64,000 nt of DNA from contig NZ_JABANU010000001.1 of the NCBI RefSeq assembly GCF_016238445.1, positions 1-64,000 on the forward strand, given 5' to 3'. Every line of letters begins with the position of its first letter. The first letter of the stretch is position 1. Both the position numbers and the translations under genes were made by a program. Below are positions 35,659 through 44,916 of the stretch, piece after piece. Source of the DNA: Staphylococcus canis (GTDB lineage: Bacteria; Bacillota; Bacilli; Staphylococcales; Staphylococcaceae). The notes below the pieces were generated by a model. It saw only the letters and a list, made by a program, of their open reading frames with translations, was not told the DNA's origin and searched no databases.

Positions 35659-35943
35659 TTATGAAGACGTAACTCCAAAGACAAAAACAACTAAATACAA
35701 ACCAATGAATTGTGAAATTGTTAAGAGATAAGCATATTTTAGATGTATCTTAGTTTTAAAAGGGACTGACCAATTTGGATAAAAGCGTTCATAATAAAAA
35801 ATTTGAATTAAAAATAAACTTATACCAAAAGGCAACAACCCGATTAAGATACAAGATACTAAAGACCAACCCATGCGATAAAAGAGGAACGCGATACATG
35901 ATTGTGTTAAGATGATCCACATTATAAAATAAATTGAAATCAT
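35659..35943 (-). CDS. Small hydrophobic protein coupled to DUF1361 gene
   Basis: This 94-residue protein has three membrane segments (MISIYFIMWIILTQSCIAFLFY; LVSCILIGLLPFGISLFLIQIFY; YAYLLTISQFIGLYLVVFVFG). Its ATG overlaps the stop of the DUF1361 gene by four bases (ATGA), which fixes the start and shows translational coupling. The ORF could begin ten codons earlier, but that would overlap the upstream gene without a ribosome-binding site. No family is recognised; a small partner subunit of the DUF1361 protein is plausible. Confidence 0.65.
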   Translation of the reverse strand: MISIYFIMWIILTQSCIAFLFYRMGWSLVSCILIGLLPFGISLFLIQIFYYERFYPNWSVPFKTKIHLKYAYLLTISQFIGLYLVVFVFGVTSS

Positions 35944-36557
35944 TGTTTCATACGTACCCCCTTCACACAACATAATAAAAATACTTGTAGTAATGTGAGC
36001 ATTAATATAAATAATAAGGCCTTGCCATCAATAGCTTGGACTGTGGAGATGAGTACAGAGAATGGATGGTTGATGACATGTACCGTATGAAAACGTAAAA
36101 ATCTCCCAATGTAAATACCTAAACTATTTAAAAATAGTACGCTGATGATAATAGATAGCCGAATCCATTTTGAAAATGGAAGTCGGTTCAGTTCGATAAT
36201 AATAAGAATGTAGCAAAACATTGCAAACATCACAGCAAGTAAGAGAAGCGTAAAATGAACCCACTCATATAAGACAATGCCTGACAGAAAAGCAAATTGA
36301 AACTGATTCAGATGGATTAAATCAGTTAGCATATAAAAAGTATTAGGTAACATCAAAATAAAGACACATATGTATATGATAAAGAAAGGCCATTCAAAAG
36401 AGCGGCGTGGTATAAATAATTTTAATAAGAAAGCGAGCTCTAAAGGTATATAGGCAAGCGTCATATTAAGTAATGTAAAGCGATAGTAATTAGGTAATAG
36501 AAATATAATACTCATAAGCACAATATACATAATACGTGCGATATTTCGGGCTTTCAC
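35940..36557 (-). CDS. DUF1361-family integral membrane protein
   Basis: This 205-residue protein has six or seven membrane helices. The DUF1361 signature is recognisable (ARNIARIMYIVLMSIIFLLPNYYRF, LPNTFYMLTDLIHL, YIGRFLRFHTVHVINHPFSVL). Related Bacillus and staphylococcal proteins have no known function. AAGGAGGTC six bases before GTG 36557 decides the start; the upstream open frame is not used. It forms a two-gene operon with the small membrane protein that overlaps its end. Confidence 0.75.
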   Translation of the reverse strand: MKARNIARIMYIVLMSIIFLLPNYYRFTLLNMTLAYIPLELAFLLKLFIPRRSFEWPFFIIYICVFILMLPNTFYMLTDLIHLNQFQFAFLSGIVLYEWVHFTLLLLAVMFAMFCYILIIIELNRLPFSKWIRLSIIISVLFLNSLGIYIGRFLRFHTVHVINHPFSVLISTVQAIDGKALLFILMLTLLQVFLLCCVKGVRMKQ

Positions 36558-36747
36558 AATCAAGACCTCCTTAAACCATGAGGCATTTAGCATACAATGA
36601 TTAGTGCTATGATTCAAATATTTGTGTGAATGACATATAGATATTAAAGGTTAATAATGAAATAATGGTGTCGTAGACTTTAATATAGAAGGCAAATATT
36701 ATATAATGTTCTAATATTTTAATACCGAAAAAAGGAGGAAGCAGAAC

Positions 36748-37911
36748 GTGAATAAACAATTTATCATATTATACTTAAATATATTTTTAGTATTCCTCGG
36801 CATTGGTCTTGTTATTCCTGTTCTACCTGTTTATTTAAAAGATTTAGGATTAACAGGGTCAGATCTTGGTATTTTAGTAGCTGCATTTGCACTTGCGCAA
36901 ATGGTGATTTCCCCATTTGGCGGAACACTTGCAGACCGTCTAGGAAAAAAGTTAATTATTTGTATTGGTTTAATGTTATTTAGTATTTCTGAGTTTTTAT
37001 TCGCCGCATCGCAAACTTTTAGTTTATTGATTATTTCTCGAATACTCGGAGGGATGAGTGCAGGTATGGTTATGCCGGGTGTAACTGGACTCATTGCAGA
37101 TTTATCTCCAGGACAAGATAAAGCGCGCAACTTTGGATATATGTCTGCGATTATCTCGGCAGGATTTATATTGGGACCAGGCGCAGGAGGATTTTTAAGT
37201 GAAATCTCACATCGTTTACCTTTTTTATTCGCCGGTATATTAGGAGTATTTGCTTTTATAGGTACAGTTATCTTTGTACATCAACCTAAAAAAGAAACGT
37301 CACAAGGATTTCCACAATTGGACCCACATCAACTTGAAAAAATTAATCTTAAAGTATTTATTACACCCGCTATTTTAACGTTGATTTTGGCGTTAGGATT
37401 ATCAGCTTTTGAAACACTATTCCCTCTATATACTGCTGATAAAATGAATTTTAAACCCGCTGATATTTCTATCGCTATCACAGGTGGTGGTGTTGTCGGT
37501 GCAGTATTTCAAATTTTCTTATTTGATAAGCTGATTCAATTTTTTAGTGAACTCACTTTCATTATTTATGCTTTGATTTACTCAGCATTTATTTTATTTA
37601 TTTTAATTTTTGCACACTCGTATTGGCATGTCATGGTAATATGTTTCGTTGTGTTTATAGGATTTGACTTAATTCGTCCAGCATTAACAAATTACTTTTC
37701 TAACATTGCAGGTAATCGTCAAGGGTTTGCAGGGGGTCTTAATTCTACATTCACAAGCATGGGGAACTTTATCGGTCCTCTCATTGCAGGAGGATTGTAT
37801 GACGTAAATATTGAATATCCTTTAATGATGTCAATTCTATTTATGCTCTTAGGTTGTGGAGTCATTTGGATTGAAAAAATGTTATATCGTCATAGAGAAC
37901 AAAACGCTTAA
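36748..37911 (+). CDS. norA: NorA quinolone/multidrug efflux pump
   Basis: NorA is a proton-coupled MFS pump (12 TM) that exports fluoroquinolones, dyes and biocides. The 387 residues are colinear with S. aureus NorA (388) through the N-terminus FLGIGLVIPVLPVYLKDLGLTGSDLG, motif A GGTLADRLGKK, motif C-type GPGAGGFLSE and the C-terminal NYFSNIAGNRQGFAGGLNSTFTSMGNFIGPLIAGG. AAAGGAGG lies before GTG 36748. A TATAAT at 36702-36707 is the likely -10 box. MgrA, encoded 5.5 kb away, is a known norA regulator in S. aureus. Single gene. Confidence 0.95.
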   Translation: MNKQFIILYLNIFLVFLGIGLVIPVLPVYLKDLGLTGSDLGILVAAFALAQMVISPFGGTLADRLGKKLIICIGLMLFSISEFLFAASQTFSLLIISRILGGMSAGMVMPGVTGLIADLSPGQDKARNFGYMSAIISAGFILGPGAGGFLSEISHRLPFLFAGILGVFAFIGTVIFVHQPKKETSQGFPQLDPHQLEKINLKVFITPAILTLILALGLSAFETLFPLYTADKMNFKPADISIAITGGGVVGAVFQIFLFDKLIQFFSELTFIIYALIYSAFILFILIFAHSYWHVMVICFVVFIGFDLIRPALTNYFSNIAGNRQGFAGGLNSTFTSMGNFIGPLIAGGLYDVNIEYPLMMSILFMLLGCGVIWIEKMLYRHREQNA

Positions 37912-38012
37912 AAACAAGTGGATACTGTCTTTTGCATTTGAACGAACAGCGAATAGAGGGGTATTCCATGTTATAATTTACTGGTGAGAATAACGTGAGA
38001 GGCGGATAAGAT

Positions 38013-40343
38013 ATGCATATTAAAATATTAGGGCACCACATCTTTCAGAAGGGCGGTACGTCACGTAGTAATTTAAATTTGATACAAGCGTTAGTTGAAG
38101 CGGGCCATGAAGTAACGTATGTGAATTATGTTGGTTTTCGAAATAGTCATCTTAAGTCTTTAATCTCAAATGTAGGAACATTTCTTAAACAGGTTCAGTT
38201 TGTCCATTTTAAAGGGTTATCATCTATTTTAAATGCAGATATGCTGATTTTAACGCGAGAAGATTTCTTTCATCTTGCACGCGAGGTCAAATATTACCAA
38301 AATAATATAGTCATCTTAGGGGAGGTGCATGGACCGCTCCATTTAATTAAAGCAGATCAAGATTTAGGTCTAGATGCGATGGATGCGATACGAGTAAGTA
38401 CATTAGACATTGCTAAAGCTTTTCAAAAACAATTTGACTACCCTTACGTATTTCCAATGTATGTGAATACATCTCATATTTCACTTCATCCTGAGCCGAA
38501 ACCTAATACGAAAAATTTATTAATTAAAGCAAGATTTGAAGATGCTATTAAAGATATTTCTTATGCAATTCAGTTAATGAAATATATAGTTCATACGCGA
38601 TTAGAAAATGATGTACATTTATATTTAGAAGGGTATGGACCATCACTTTCGCTATATGAACGGTTAATTGACTATTATCAATTACAAGATCATGTGCATA
38701 TCAATAAACCCTCACCGAAAAGTTATATTTATATTTCAGTTTCTAATTATGAAACTTTAGGGTACTCGATATTAGAGGCAATTGGAAGCGGTAATCGTGT
38801 AGCAATTTTCCCGGGAAATGATGATGTTTTACAATCAATCTACCGTCATTTTAATGGCGTATCTTGGCTTGATAAAGAATATGAAGCAGATTACAAGGTG
38901 CTTAAAGAGATATTTGATCATCCTTATACACAAGATGAGCGTCAGGCAGATATTACACAGTTTCAAGAACAATTTTCTACTGAGAATTATGCACAACAAC
39001 TCATTCAACAGACATTCTTAATGAGTGGACAACACAACACTAATGTATTAGTAAAGCCAAAGCCAAAAGCACGTCGTTATTACTATACAGGTGTGTCAAA
39101 ACGCTCAATCACACGCAGCAAACGTTTACTTTCATTAATACCAAAGCCTTCAATAAAAAGTGTTAAGGGCTATCAGAAAGTGAGACGTAACATTTTTAAA
39201 ATTGAATCAAAATTCAAAGACCATCAGAATCGTAAGCGAAACGTTTCACCTCATCATATTTTTATAGAATCATTCCACGGTAAAAATTTCTCTGGAGACC
39301 CGAAATACATCGCTTTAGCTTTTCAAAGATTATATCCTGATGCACGGATTTACGTTAGTGCTGTGAATGATTTGGTTGATATGGAAATTCGACGACATCA
39401 TATGGTACCAATACGCTTTGGTTCGAAGGCTTATATTAAAGCTTTTGAACAATGTAAATATGTTGTAGTTAATGGTAATCTGTGGGATAGACTCGTAAAA
39501 CACCCTGAACAGCAAGTGATTCAAACGTGGCATGGTTTTCCACTAAAGAGGATGGTTTATGACTTGAATGATAAAGTAGAACGTCAAAAGCAATCAGAAG
39601 CATTTTTTCCAAGAATGCTAAAATGGGATATTGTTTTATCGTCTTCTGCATTTTATGAAAAGCTCATTACATCTGCATTTAACTTAAAACAGCATCTAAG
39701 TTTGAATATATGGCGAGAAGGTGCACCTCGAAATAGTGTGTTATATCAAGTAAATGATGAAAAACGAATGACAATCCAAGAAAAATATTTATTCAAGAAA
39801 GATTCTACTAAGCACTATATTTTATTTTGTCCGACTTGGCGACAAAATAAACGCGAACGTATATCAAAACTGGATTTAATAGCATTGATTGAAACATTAC
39901 CAGAGCATTATGAATTGATTGTAAAGTTACACCCAAATGAAAGCCATATGCAAGAGATATATCAAAATATGCATCCACGTATTCACTGTTTTGATAATAG
40001 TTTAGTTGATATTCAAGAATTGTATTTAATCGCTGATGTATTAATTACGGACTATTCATCTGCTATTTTTGACTATGCACATCTTAATCGTCTAATTCTA
40101 GTATTAGAAGAAGATATATCGAACTATAATCAGTCCGTTGGCTTTTATTTTGATATAGAAAAGCTCGACAGTATTACTCGTGTACATCCAGATGCATCAA
40201 TGATTGCAACAAGGATTTTAGAAAAACAACATGTGCAGCATGATATGATTATCCAAGAATTTATGCAATACGATCACCCTCAGTCAGACGAAAAGGTAGT
40301 GAAGCGTTTAATGACGCAAGACATTCAAAGAGGAGGTTTGTAA
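38013..40343 (+). CDS. Two-domain glycosyltransferase / CDP-glycerol glycerophosphotransferase
   Basis: This 776-residue cytoplasmic-face enzyme appears to act in wall or lipid-linked polymer synthesis. The N-terminal half (about 1-340) is a GT4-like fold: LGHHIFQKGGTSRSNLNLI and, in the donor site, SNYETLGYSILEAIGSGNRVAIF. After a basic linker (about 345-420), the C-terminal half (about 425-776) is of the TagB/TagF (CDP-glycerol:glycerophosphotransferase) type with QTWHGFPLKRMVY, IVKLHPNES and LITDYSSAIFDYA. Both active-site sets look intact, so a single protein may add both sugar and glycerol-phosphate. GAGGCGG precedes the ATG. It is joined to ybaK with no intergenic gap. Confidence 0.75.
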   Translation: MHIKILGHHIFQKGGTSRSNLNLIQALVEAGHEVTYVNYVGFRNSHLKSLISNVGTFLKQVQFVHFKGLSSILNADMLILTREDFFHLAREVKYYQNNIVILGEVHGPLHLIKADQDLGLDAMDAIRVSTLDIAKAFQKQFDYPYVFPMYVNTSHISLHPEPKPNTKNLLIKARFEDAIKDISYAIQLMKYIVHTRLENDVHLYLEGYGPSLSLYERLIDYYQLQDHVHINKPSPKSYIYISVSNYETLGYSILEAIGSGNRVAIFPGNDDVLQSIYRHFNGVSWLDKEYEADYKVLKEIFDHPYTQDERQADITQFQEQFSTENYAQQLIQQTFLMSGQHNTNVLVKPKPKARRYYYTGVSKRSITRSKRLLSLIPKPSIKSVKGYQKVRRNIFKIESKFKDHQNRKRNVSPHHIFIESFHGKNFSGDPKYIALAFQRLYPDARIYVSAVNDLVDMEIRRHHMVPIRFGSKAYIKAFEQCKYVVVNGNLWDRLVKHPEQQVIQTWHGFPLKRMVYDLNDKVERQKQSEAFFPRMLKWDIVLSSSAFYEKLITSAFNLKQHLSLNIWREGAPRNSVLYQVNDEKRMTIQEKYLFKKDSTKHYILFCPTWRQNKRERISKLDLIALIETLPEHYELIVKLHPNESHMQEIYQNMHPRIHCFDNSLVDIQELYLIADVLITDYSSAIFDYAHLNRLILVLEEDISNYNQSVGFYFDIEKLDSITRVHPDASMIATRILEKQHVQHDMIIQEFMQYDHPQSDEKVVKRLMTQDIQRGGL

Positions 40344-40829
40344 ATGAAAACGAAAAAAACGAATGCGATGCGTAAATTAGAACAATCTAAAATTGATTAT
40401 GAAATGAGAACATTTAATGTGGATGAACAAGAACATGTAGAAGGACATCAAGTTGCAAAAAATATTAATGCAGAAGTCAATCAAGTATTTAAAACACTTG
40501 TCCTTGAGAACGATAAGCATGAACACTTTGTTTTTGTCATTCCAATTATGGCTCATTTAGATATGAAAAAAGCTGCGGCAAGTGTAGACGAAAAGAAACT
40601 TCAATTAATGCCAATGCAAGACTTAAAAAAAGTAACAGGATATATTCGTGGAGGATGTTCACCTGTTGGTATGAAAACACATTTTCCAACAATTATTGAT
40701 GAAGCAGTACATCATGTTGATCAAGTCTTTGTAAGTGGTGGACAACGTGGTGTTCAAATGGGATTACGTCCTGATGACCTCATTCAAATGAGTAAAGCGA
40801 AAGTAGCAAATGTTACAGTATCTGAATAA
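40344..40829 (+). CDS. ybaK: YbaK/EbsC-family Cys-tRNA(Pro) deacylase
   Basis: This 161-residue editing protein hydrolyses mischarged Cys-tRNA(Pro) (and Ser/Ala variants). The conserved pocket is seen as VFKTLVLENDKHEHFVFVIP (Lys in the active site) and GYIRGGCSPVGMKTHFPTIIDE, and later VFVSGGQRGVQMGLRPDDL. GAGGAGG overlaps the end of the preceding gene, giving direct coupling. Its presence behind the cell-wall transferase is probably incidental, but conserved in S. aureus. The transcript ends at a nested hairpin. Confidence 0.88.
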   Translation: MKTKKTNAMRKLEQSKIDYEMRTFNVDEQEHVEGHQVAKNINAEVNQVFKTLVLENDKHEHFVFVIPIMAHLDMKKAAASVDEKKLQLMPMQDLKKVTGYIRGGCSPVGMKTHFPTIIDEAVHHVDQVFVSGGQRGVQMGLRPDDLIQMSKAKVANVTVSE

Positions 40830-40850
40830 TAATCATCTTCATTTAAATTA

Positions 40851-40937
40851 GAGTTGAAAAACAATCAACGTAATAGTGTTTGTGATGTACGTTAACAAAA
40901 GAAACACTGTTAAGTTGTGAAGTTTTTCAACTCTTTT
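40851..40937 (+). terminator. Nested terminator after ybaK
   Basis: AGAGTTGAAAAAC (40851-40863) pairs with AGTTTTTCAACTCT (40922-40935), enclosing a second stem (AGTGTTT/AAACACT), and is followed by six T. Confidence 0.8.
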
Positions 40938-41022
40938 TTGCTTGTAATGAAAGAAAATGACTGTTACAGATTTAAAACAAGTATAAAAATGAATGAATAA
41001 GACTGTTTTTGGAAGGATTTGA

Positions 41023-41051
41023 TTGAATTTTGCAAGCGCATTCATTATAAT
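41023..41051 (+). promoter_or_regulatory. fru operon promoter with embedded cre site
   Basis: TTGAAT (41023-41028), spacer of 17, TATAAT (41046-41051) form a SigA promoter. Within the spacer, 41030-41044 fits the CcpA cre consensus WTGNAANCGNWNNCW at every defined base (TTGCAAGCGCATTCA). The inverted repeat TTCATT...AATGAA (41041-41060) covering the -10 could be the FruR operator. Confidence 0.7.
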
Positions 41052-41073
41052 ATAAATGAAATGAGGTGGTTAC

Positions 41074-41829
41074 GTGTTAACTGAAGAAAGACAGCAATTT
41101 ATTTTAGATACATTAGCGTCACATCAGTTTCTAACGCTACAACAACTTACGGAGTATACGAATTGCAGTGCTTCCACGATTCGTCGGGATTTGAATAAAT
41201 TACAACAAGAAGAAAAACTAACACGCGTTCACGGTGGTGCTAAGCTTATCGATGAACGAAAAGAGTTAGAACTGGTAACGAAACGGTCACAAAATACGAA
41301 TGAGAAAATCGCAATTGCACAAATAGCGAGTCGTTTAATTAATGACGGAGATTATATTTATTTAGATGCAGGATCGACAACTCTTGAAATGATTCCCTTC
41401 ATAAAAGCTCAAAATATTAAAGTCGTAACCAATGGATTGACGCATGTTGAAAAATTATTGAGTGAAGGTATCGATACGATTGTAGTAGGTGGAGAGGTAA
41501 AGACAAATACACTTGCGATTACAGGTGCACGCGCTACTCAATTTATAGAGAATTATCACTTTGACAAAGTTTTTCTTGGTGTGAATGGTGTTGACATTGT
41601 GAGTGGACTCTCAACACCAGATGAGCGCGAAGCATTAGTGAAGGAATCCGCAATGAAACAAGGGCAACAAACTTATGTTCTAGCTGATACGTCTAAATTT
41701 GGAGAAGTACACTTTTCTACTATACATGAAAATGAAACACCAATTATTATCACGAATCCTAGCACTTATCACATTGAGCACTTTGAACAATATGAAAAAC
41801 GTTATGAATTTTTAGGAGGTCACTTATGA
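41074..41829 (+). CDS. fruR: FruR, DeoR-type repressor of the fructose operon
   Basis: This 251-residue DeoR-family regulator has an N-terminal helix-turn-helix (FLTLQQLTEYTNCSASTIRRDLNKLQ, about 17-42) and a C-terminal sugar-phosphate-binding domain (YLDAGSTTLEMIPFI; VVGGEVKTNTLAITGARATQFIE; GVNGVDIVSGLSTPDEREALVK). The GTG start at 41074 follows GAGGTGG. It should repress its own operon and release it on fructose 1-phosphate. Its stop overlaps the fruB start (ATGA), so the three genes are one transcript, also under CcpA control by the cre in the promoter. Confidence 0.92.
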   Translation: MLTEERQQFILDTLASHQFLTLQQLTEYTNCSASTIRRDLNKLQQEEKLTRVHGGAKLIDERKELELVTKRSQNTNEKIAIAQIASRLINDGDYIYLDAGSTTLEMIPFIKAQNIKVVTNGLTHVEKLLSEGIDTIVVGGEVKTNTLAITGARATQFIENYHFDKVFLGVNGVDIVSGLSTPDEREALVKESAMKQGQQTYVLADTSKFGEVHFSTIHENETPIIITNPSTYHIEHFEQYEKRYEFLGGHL

Positions 41830-42749
41830 TATATACCATAACATTAAATCCATCAGTTGATTATGTCATGTATACAGAAGAGTTTGAGACAGGTTCGCTC
41901 AACCGTGCGCATAAAACTCAGAAATTTGCAGGTGGTAAAGGCATCAACGTATCGCGTGTCTTACAAGCGTTAGATATTCCTTCAGTAACACTAGGGTTTA
42001 TTGGCGGATATCCGGGTCAAATGATTGAAGAAACACTACATTCAAGTGGTATTGAGACTAGCTTTATCAAAGTAGAAGCTGACACACGAATTAATGTAAA
42101 AATTAAAGGTGCCAATGAAACAGAAGTGAACGCAGCGGGACCCTATGTTGATCAGATTCACTTTCAATCATTACTTAAACAACTTGAGCAACTGACTAAA
42201 GACGATATGGTTATTTTAGCAGGAAGCATTCCGTCAAGTTTATCACATGACACTTATGCTCAAATTGCAGAACGTATTCAATCTACAGGGGCACAACTCA
42301 TAGTAGATGCTGAAAAAAGTTTAATTGAATCGATTTTGCCATATCATCCGTTATTAATAAAACCGAATTTAAAAGAATTAGAAGATATATTTGATGTCAC
42401 AATAAGTGAAAATAAAGATGTAAGATATTATGCTGAACAACTTATTAAAAAAGGTGCTCAATCTGTACTCGTTTCTTTAGGAAGTGCAGGGGCGTTATAT
42501 GTAGACCATAAACAAGCGTATCAAATTAAAGCACCAAAAGGTAAGGTCATTAATACAGTCGGTGCTGGTGATAGTACAGTAGCAGGATATATAGCAGGTC
42601 ATGTTCAACGTTATAAATTGAATAATATCTTAGCGCTTGCCATTGCTTCTGGTTCTGCAACAGCTTTTAATGAAGATTTAGCCCAGCGTGATGATATAGA
42701 ACAATTAAAAAATCAAGTCAATATAACAAAGTTAGAAGCGGAGGGATAA
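41826..42749 (+). CDS. fruB: 1-phosphofructokinase
   Basis: This PfkB-family kinase phosphorylates fructose 1-phosphate to fructose 1,6-bisphosphate. The 307 residues begin MIYTITLNPSVDYVMYTEEF and have the first PfkB signature AGGKGINVSRVLQAL and the second NTVGAGDSTVAGYIAGH with the catalytic Asp. TAGGAGGTC precedes the ATG, which overlaps the fruR stop. Called fruB in staphylococcal annotation (fruK in many bacteria). It lies two bases before fruA. Confidence 0.95.
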   Translation: MIYTITLNPSVDYVMYTEEFETGSLNRAHKTQKFAGGKGINVSRVLQALDIPSVTLGFIGGYPGQMIEETLHSSGIETSFIKVEADTRINVKIKGANETEVNAAGPYVDQIHFQSLLKQLEQLTKDDMVILAGSIPSSLSHDTYAQIAERIQSTGAQLIVDAEKSLIESILPYHPLLIKPNLKELEDIFDVTISENKDVRYYAEQLIKKGAQSVLVSLGSAGALYVDHKQAYQIKAPKGKVINTVGAGDSTVAGYIAGHVQRYKLNNILALAIASGSATAFNEDLAQRDDIEQLKNQVNITKLEAEG

Positions 42750-42751
42750 AG

Positions 42752-44653
42752 ATGAGAATTACAGAATTACTTACAAAAGATACAATAGCAATGACGTTAT
42801 CCGCAACAACAAAAGAGGGTGTGATTGAAGCATTAGCTAAACAGTTAGACCATGCTGGTAAACTGAATGATTTAGAATCATTTAAATCAGCAATTCATGA
42901 ACGTGAAGGTTTAAGTTCAACGGGTATTGGTGAAGGTATTGCGATTCCACATGCTAAAACAAGTGCTGTAAAGGAGCCAGCGATTGCATTTGGTCAATCT
43001 AAAAATGGTATAGACTATGATAGTTTAGATAACCAACCAGCACACCTCTTTTTTATGATAGCAGCTCCTGATACGGGTGCTCAAACACACCTTGATGCGC
43101 TTGCGAAATTATCAAGTGTGCTTATGGATGAGTCTGTACGTGCAGCATTATTAGAAGCAGAAACACCTGAAGCAGTACTTGCTATCATTAATGAAGCAGA
43201 TGAGGAAGCAACTTCTGATGAAACAACGCCAGAATCTATTGAACAAAATCAGATGAGTCAAGATGATCCTTATGTTTTAGCGGTTACGGCATGCCCAACA
43301 GGTATAGCACATACTTATATGGCACGTGATGCATTAAAAAAACAAGCTGAGAAAATGGGCATTCCTATCAAAGTTGAAACAAATGGTGCAAGCGGGATTA
43401 AAAACCATTTAACAGATGAAGATATTGCGCGCGCCACAGGAATTATTGTAGCGGCAGATGTTCATGTTGAGACCAATCGTTTTAACGGTAAAAATGTCGT
43501 TCAAGTTCCAGTAGCGGATGGTATTAAACGTCCAGAAAATTTAATTGAGCAAGCACTTGATACATCTCGACCTACATTCAAAGCTGAACCACAGACAAAA
43601 GATGAGTCTAGAGAGACAGAATCACTTGGCATTGGTAAAACGATATATAAACATCTAATGAATGGTGTCTCTAATATGTTGCCTCTCGTTATTGCAGGCG
43701 GAATACTCATGGCCATTGTATTTATGATACATCCGAATGCAATGGATCCAAAGAGTGGTCATTATAATGCCTTTGCAGCACAGTTATGGGAAATTGGAAA
43801 CCAAAGTGCTTTCGCTTTAATTATTCCGATTTTAGCAGGTTACATCGCGCGTAGTATTGCGGATAAACCTGGATTTGCTGCAGGTCTAGTAGGTGGGATG
43901 TTAGCAGTCAATGGCGATTCAGGATTCATTGGGGGTATCATCGCCGGATTTCTAGCCGGATATTTAACACAAGGTATTAAAAAAGTAACGCGTAATTTCC
44001 CGCAAATGTTAGAGGGTTTGAAACCAACGTTAATTTATCCAATCGTTTCTGTGACAGTGACAGGATTATTAATGATTTATGTTTTTAATGCGCCTGCATC
44101 GTGGCTAAATCATGCACTCATGTCAGGACTTAATAGTTTGTCAGGCTCTAATATTGTTGTCTTAGGTATCGTAATCGGAGCAATGATGGCAATTGATATG
44201 GGAGGACCATTTAACAAAGCAGCATATGTATTTAGTACAGCAGCATTAACGTCAGGTAATTTTGGTCCAATAACAGCAGCTATGGTTGGTGGAATGGTAC
44301 CACCGATTGCACTTGCTATTTCAATGTTAATCTTTCGTACTAAGTATACAAAAGTGCAACGCGGATCAATTATACCTAATCTTGTGATGGGGGCAAGTTT
44401 CATTACTGAAGGTGCTATACCATTTGCCGCCGCTGACCCATTACGTGTGATTCCATCAATGATGGTAGGTTCAGGTATTGCTGGGGGACTTGCGTTACTA
44501 TTTGGCTCACAAATTCAAGCACCACATGGTGGAATTTTCGTGATATTTGGAACGGATTTAAATCATGCCTTTTTCACAATAATCGCGATTTTAATCGGTG
44601 CTATAGTAGGTGGCATCATCTATGGCTTGGTTAAACAAAGACCAACAGTATAA
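42752..44653 (+). CDS. fruA: Fructose-specific PTS enzyme IIABC
   Basis: This 633-residue fused permease phosphorylates fructose on entry to fructose 1-phosphate. Domain order is IIA (about 1-150; His in GIGEGIAIPHAKT), IIB (about 172-270; phosphorylated Cys in AVTACPTGIAHTYMARDALKKQA) and IIC (about 300-630; eight or more TM, GGILMAIVFMIHPN and NKAAYVFSTAALTSGNFGP). GAGGG precedes ATG 42752. In S. aureus nagA follows fruA; here the next gene is mpfA after a terminator, so nagA is not in this place. Confidence 0.95.
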   Translation: MRITELLTKDTIAMTLSATTKEGVIEALAKQLDHAGKLNDLESFKSAIHEREGLSSTGIGEGIAIPHAKTSAVKEPAIAFGQSKNGIDYDSLDNQPAHLFFMIAAPDTGAQTHLDALAKLSSVLMDESVRAALLEAETPEAVLAIINEADEEATSDETTPESIEQNQMSQDDPYVLAVTACPTGIAHTYMARDALKKQAEKMGIPIKVETNGASGIKNHLTDEDIARATGIIVAADVHVETNRFNGKNVVQVPVADGIKRPENLIEQALDTSRPTFKAEPQTKDESRETESLGIGKTIYKHLMNGVSNMLPLVIAGGILMAIVFMIHPNAMDPKSGHYNAFAAQLWEIGNQSAFALIIPILAGYIARSIADKPGFAAGLVGGMLAVNGDSGFIGGIIAGFLAGYLTQGIKKVTRNFPQMLEGLKPTLIYPIVSVTVTGLLMIYVFNAPASWLNHALMSGLNSLSGSNIVVLGIVIGAMMAIDMGGPFNKAAYVFSTAALTSGNFGPITAAMVGGMVPPIALAISMLIFRTKYTKVQRGSIIPNLVMGASFITEGAIPFAAADPLRVIPSMMVGSGIAGGLALLFGSQIQAPHGGIFVIFGTDLNHAFFTIIAILIGAIVGGIIYGLVKQRPTV

Positions 44654-44670
44654 TGTATAAATAATAAATT

Positions 44671-44718
44671 GAAGTGTAATAGTATCTATGATTTTATGAG
44701 ATACATTGCACTTCTTTT
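44671..44718 (+). terminator. fruA terminator
   Basis: GAAGTGTAATAGTATCT and AGATACATTGCACTTC form a 16-bp stem (one mismatch/bulge), followed by TTTTTT. Confidence 0.8.
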
Positions 44719-44837
44719 TTCGTTGTGATGATTGAAAATAGTCAATATGGTGTTGACCTAGCAGACTTAGTTAATGTAATTTGACTATCATTTATGATAT
44801 GATAAAGTTAATATTTTTGTGTCTGGAGGTAAGCTCA

Positions 44838-44901
44838 ATGGGAAGGTTATAGTATGGAAAATAGATTTAGCATTCAAAAAACACTATCGCTTTTCTATTG
44901 A
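44838..44901 (+). other. Two leader ORFs upstream of mpfA
   Basis: A strong Shine-Dalgarno (GGAGGTAAG at 44825-44833) precedes ATG 44838, opening a four-codon frame (MGRL, stop at 44850-44852). A second frame starts one base later (ATG 44854) and runs 15 codons (MENRFSIQKTLSLFY) to TGA at 44899-44901. Neither is in frame with mpfA. Their position in the leader of a magnesium-protection gene suggests translation-coupled or sensing leader peptides. Confidence 0.45.
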
Positions 44902-44916
44902 GCGGTGTAAATTGAC

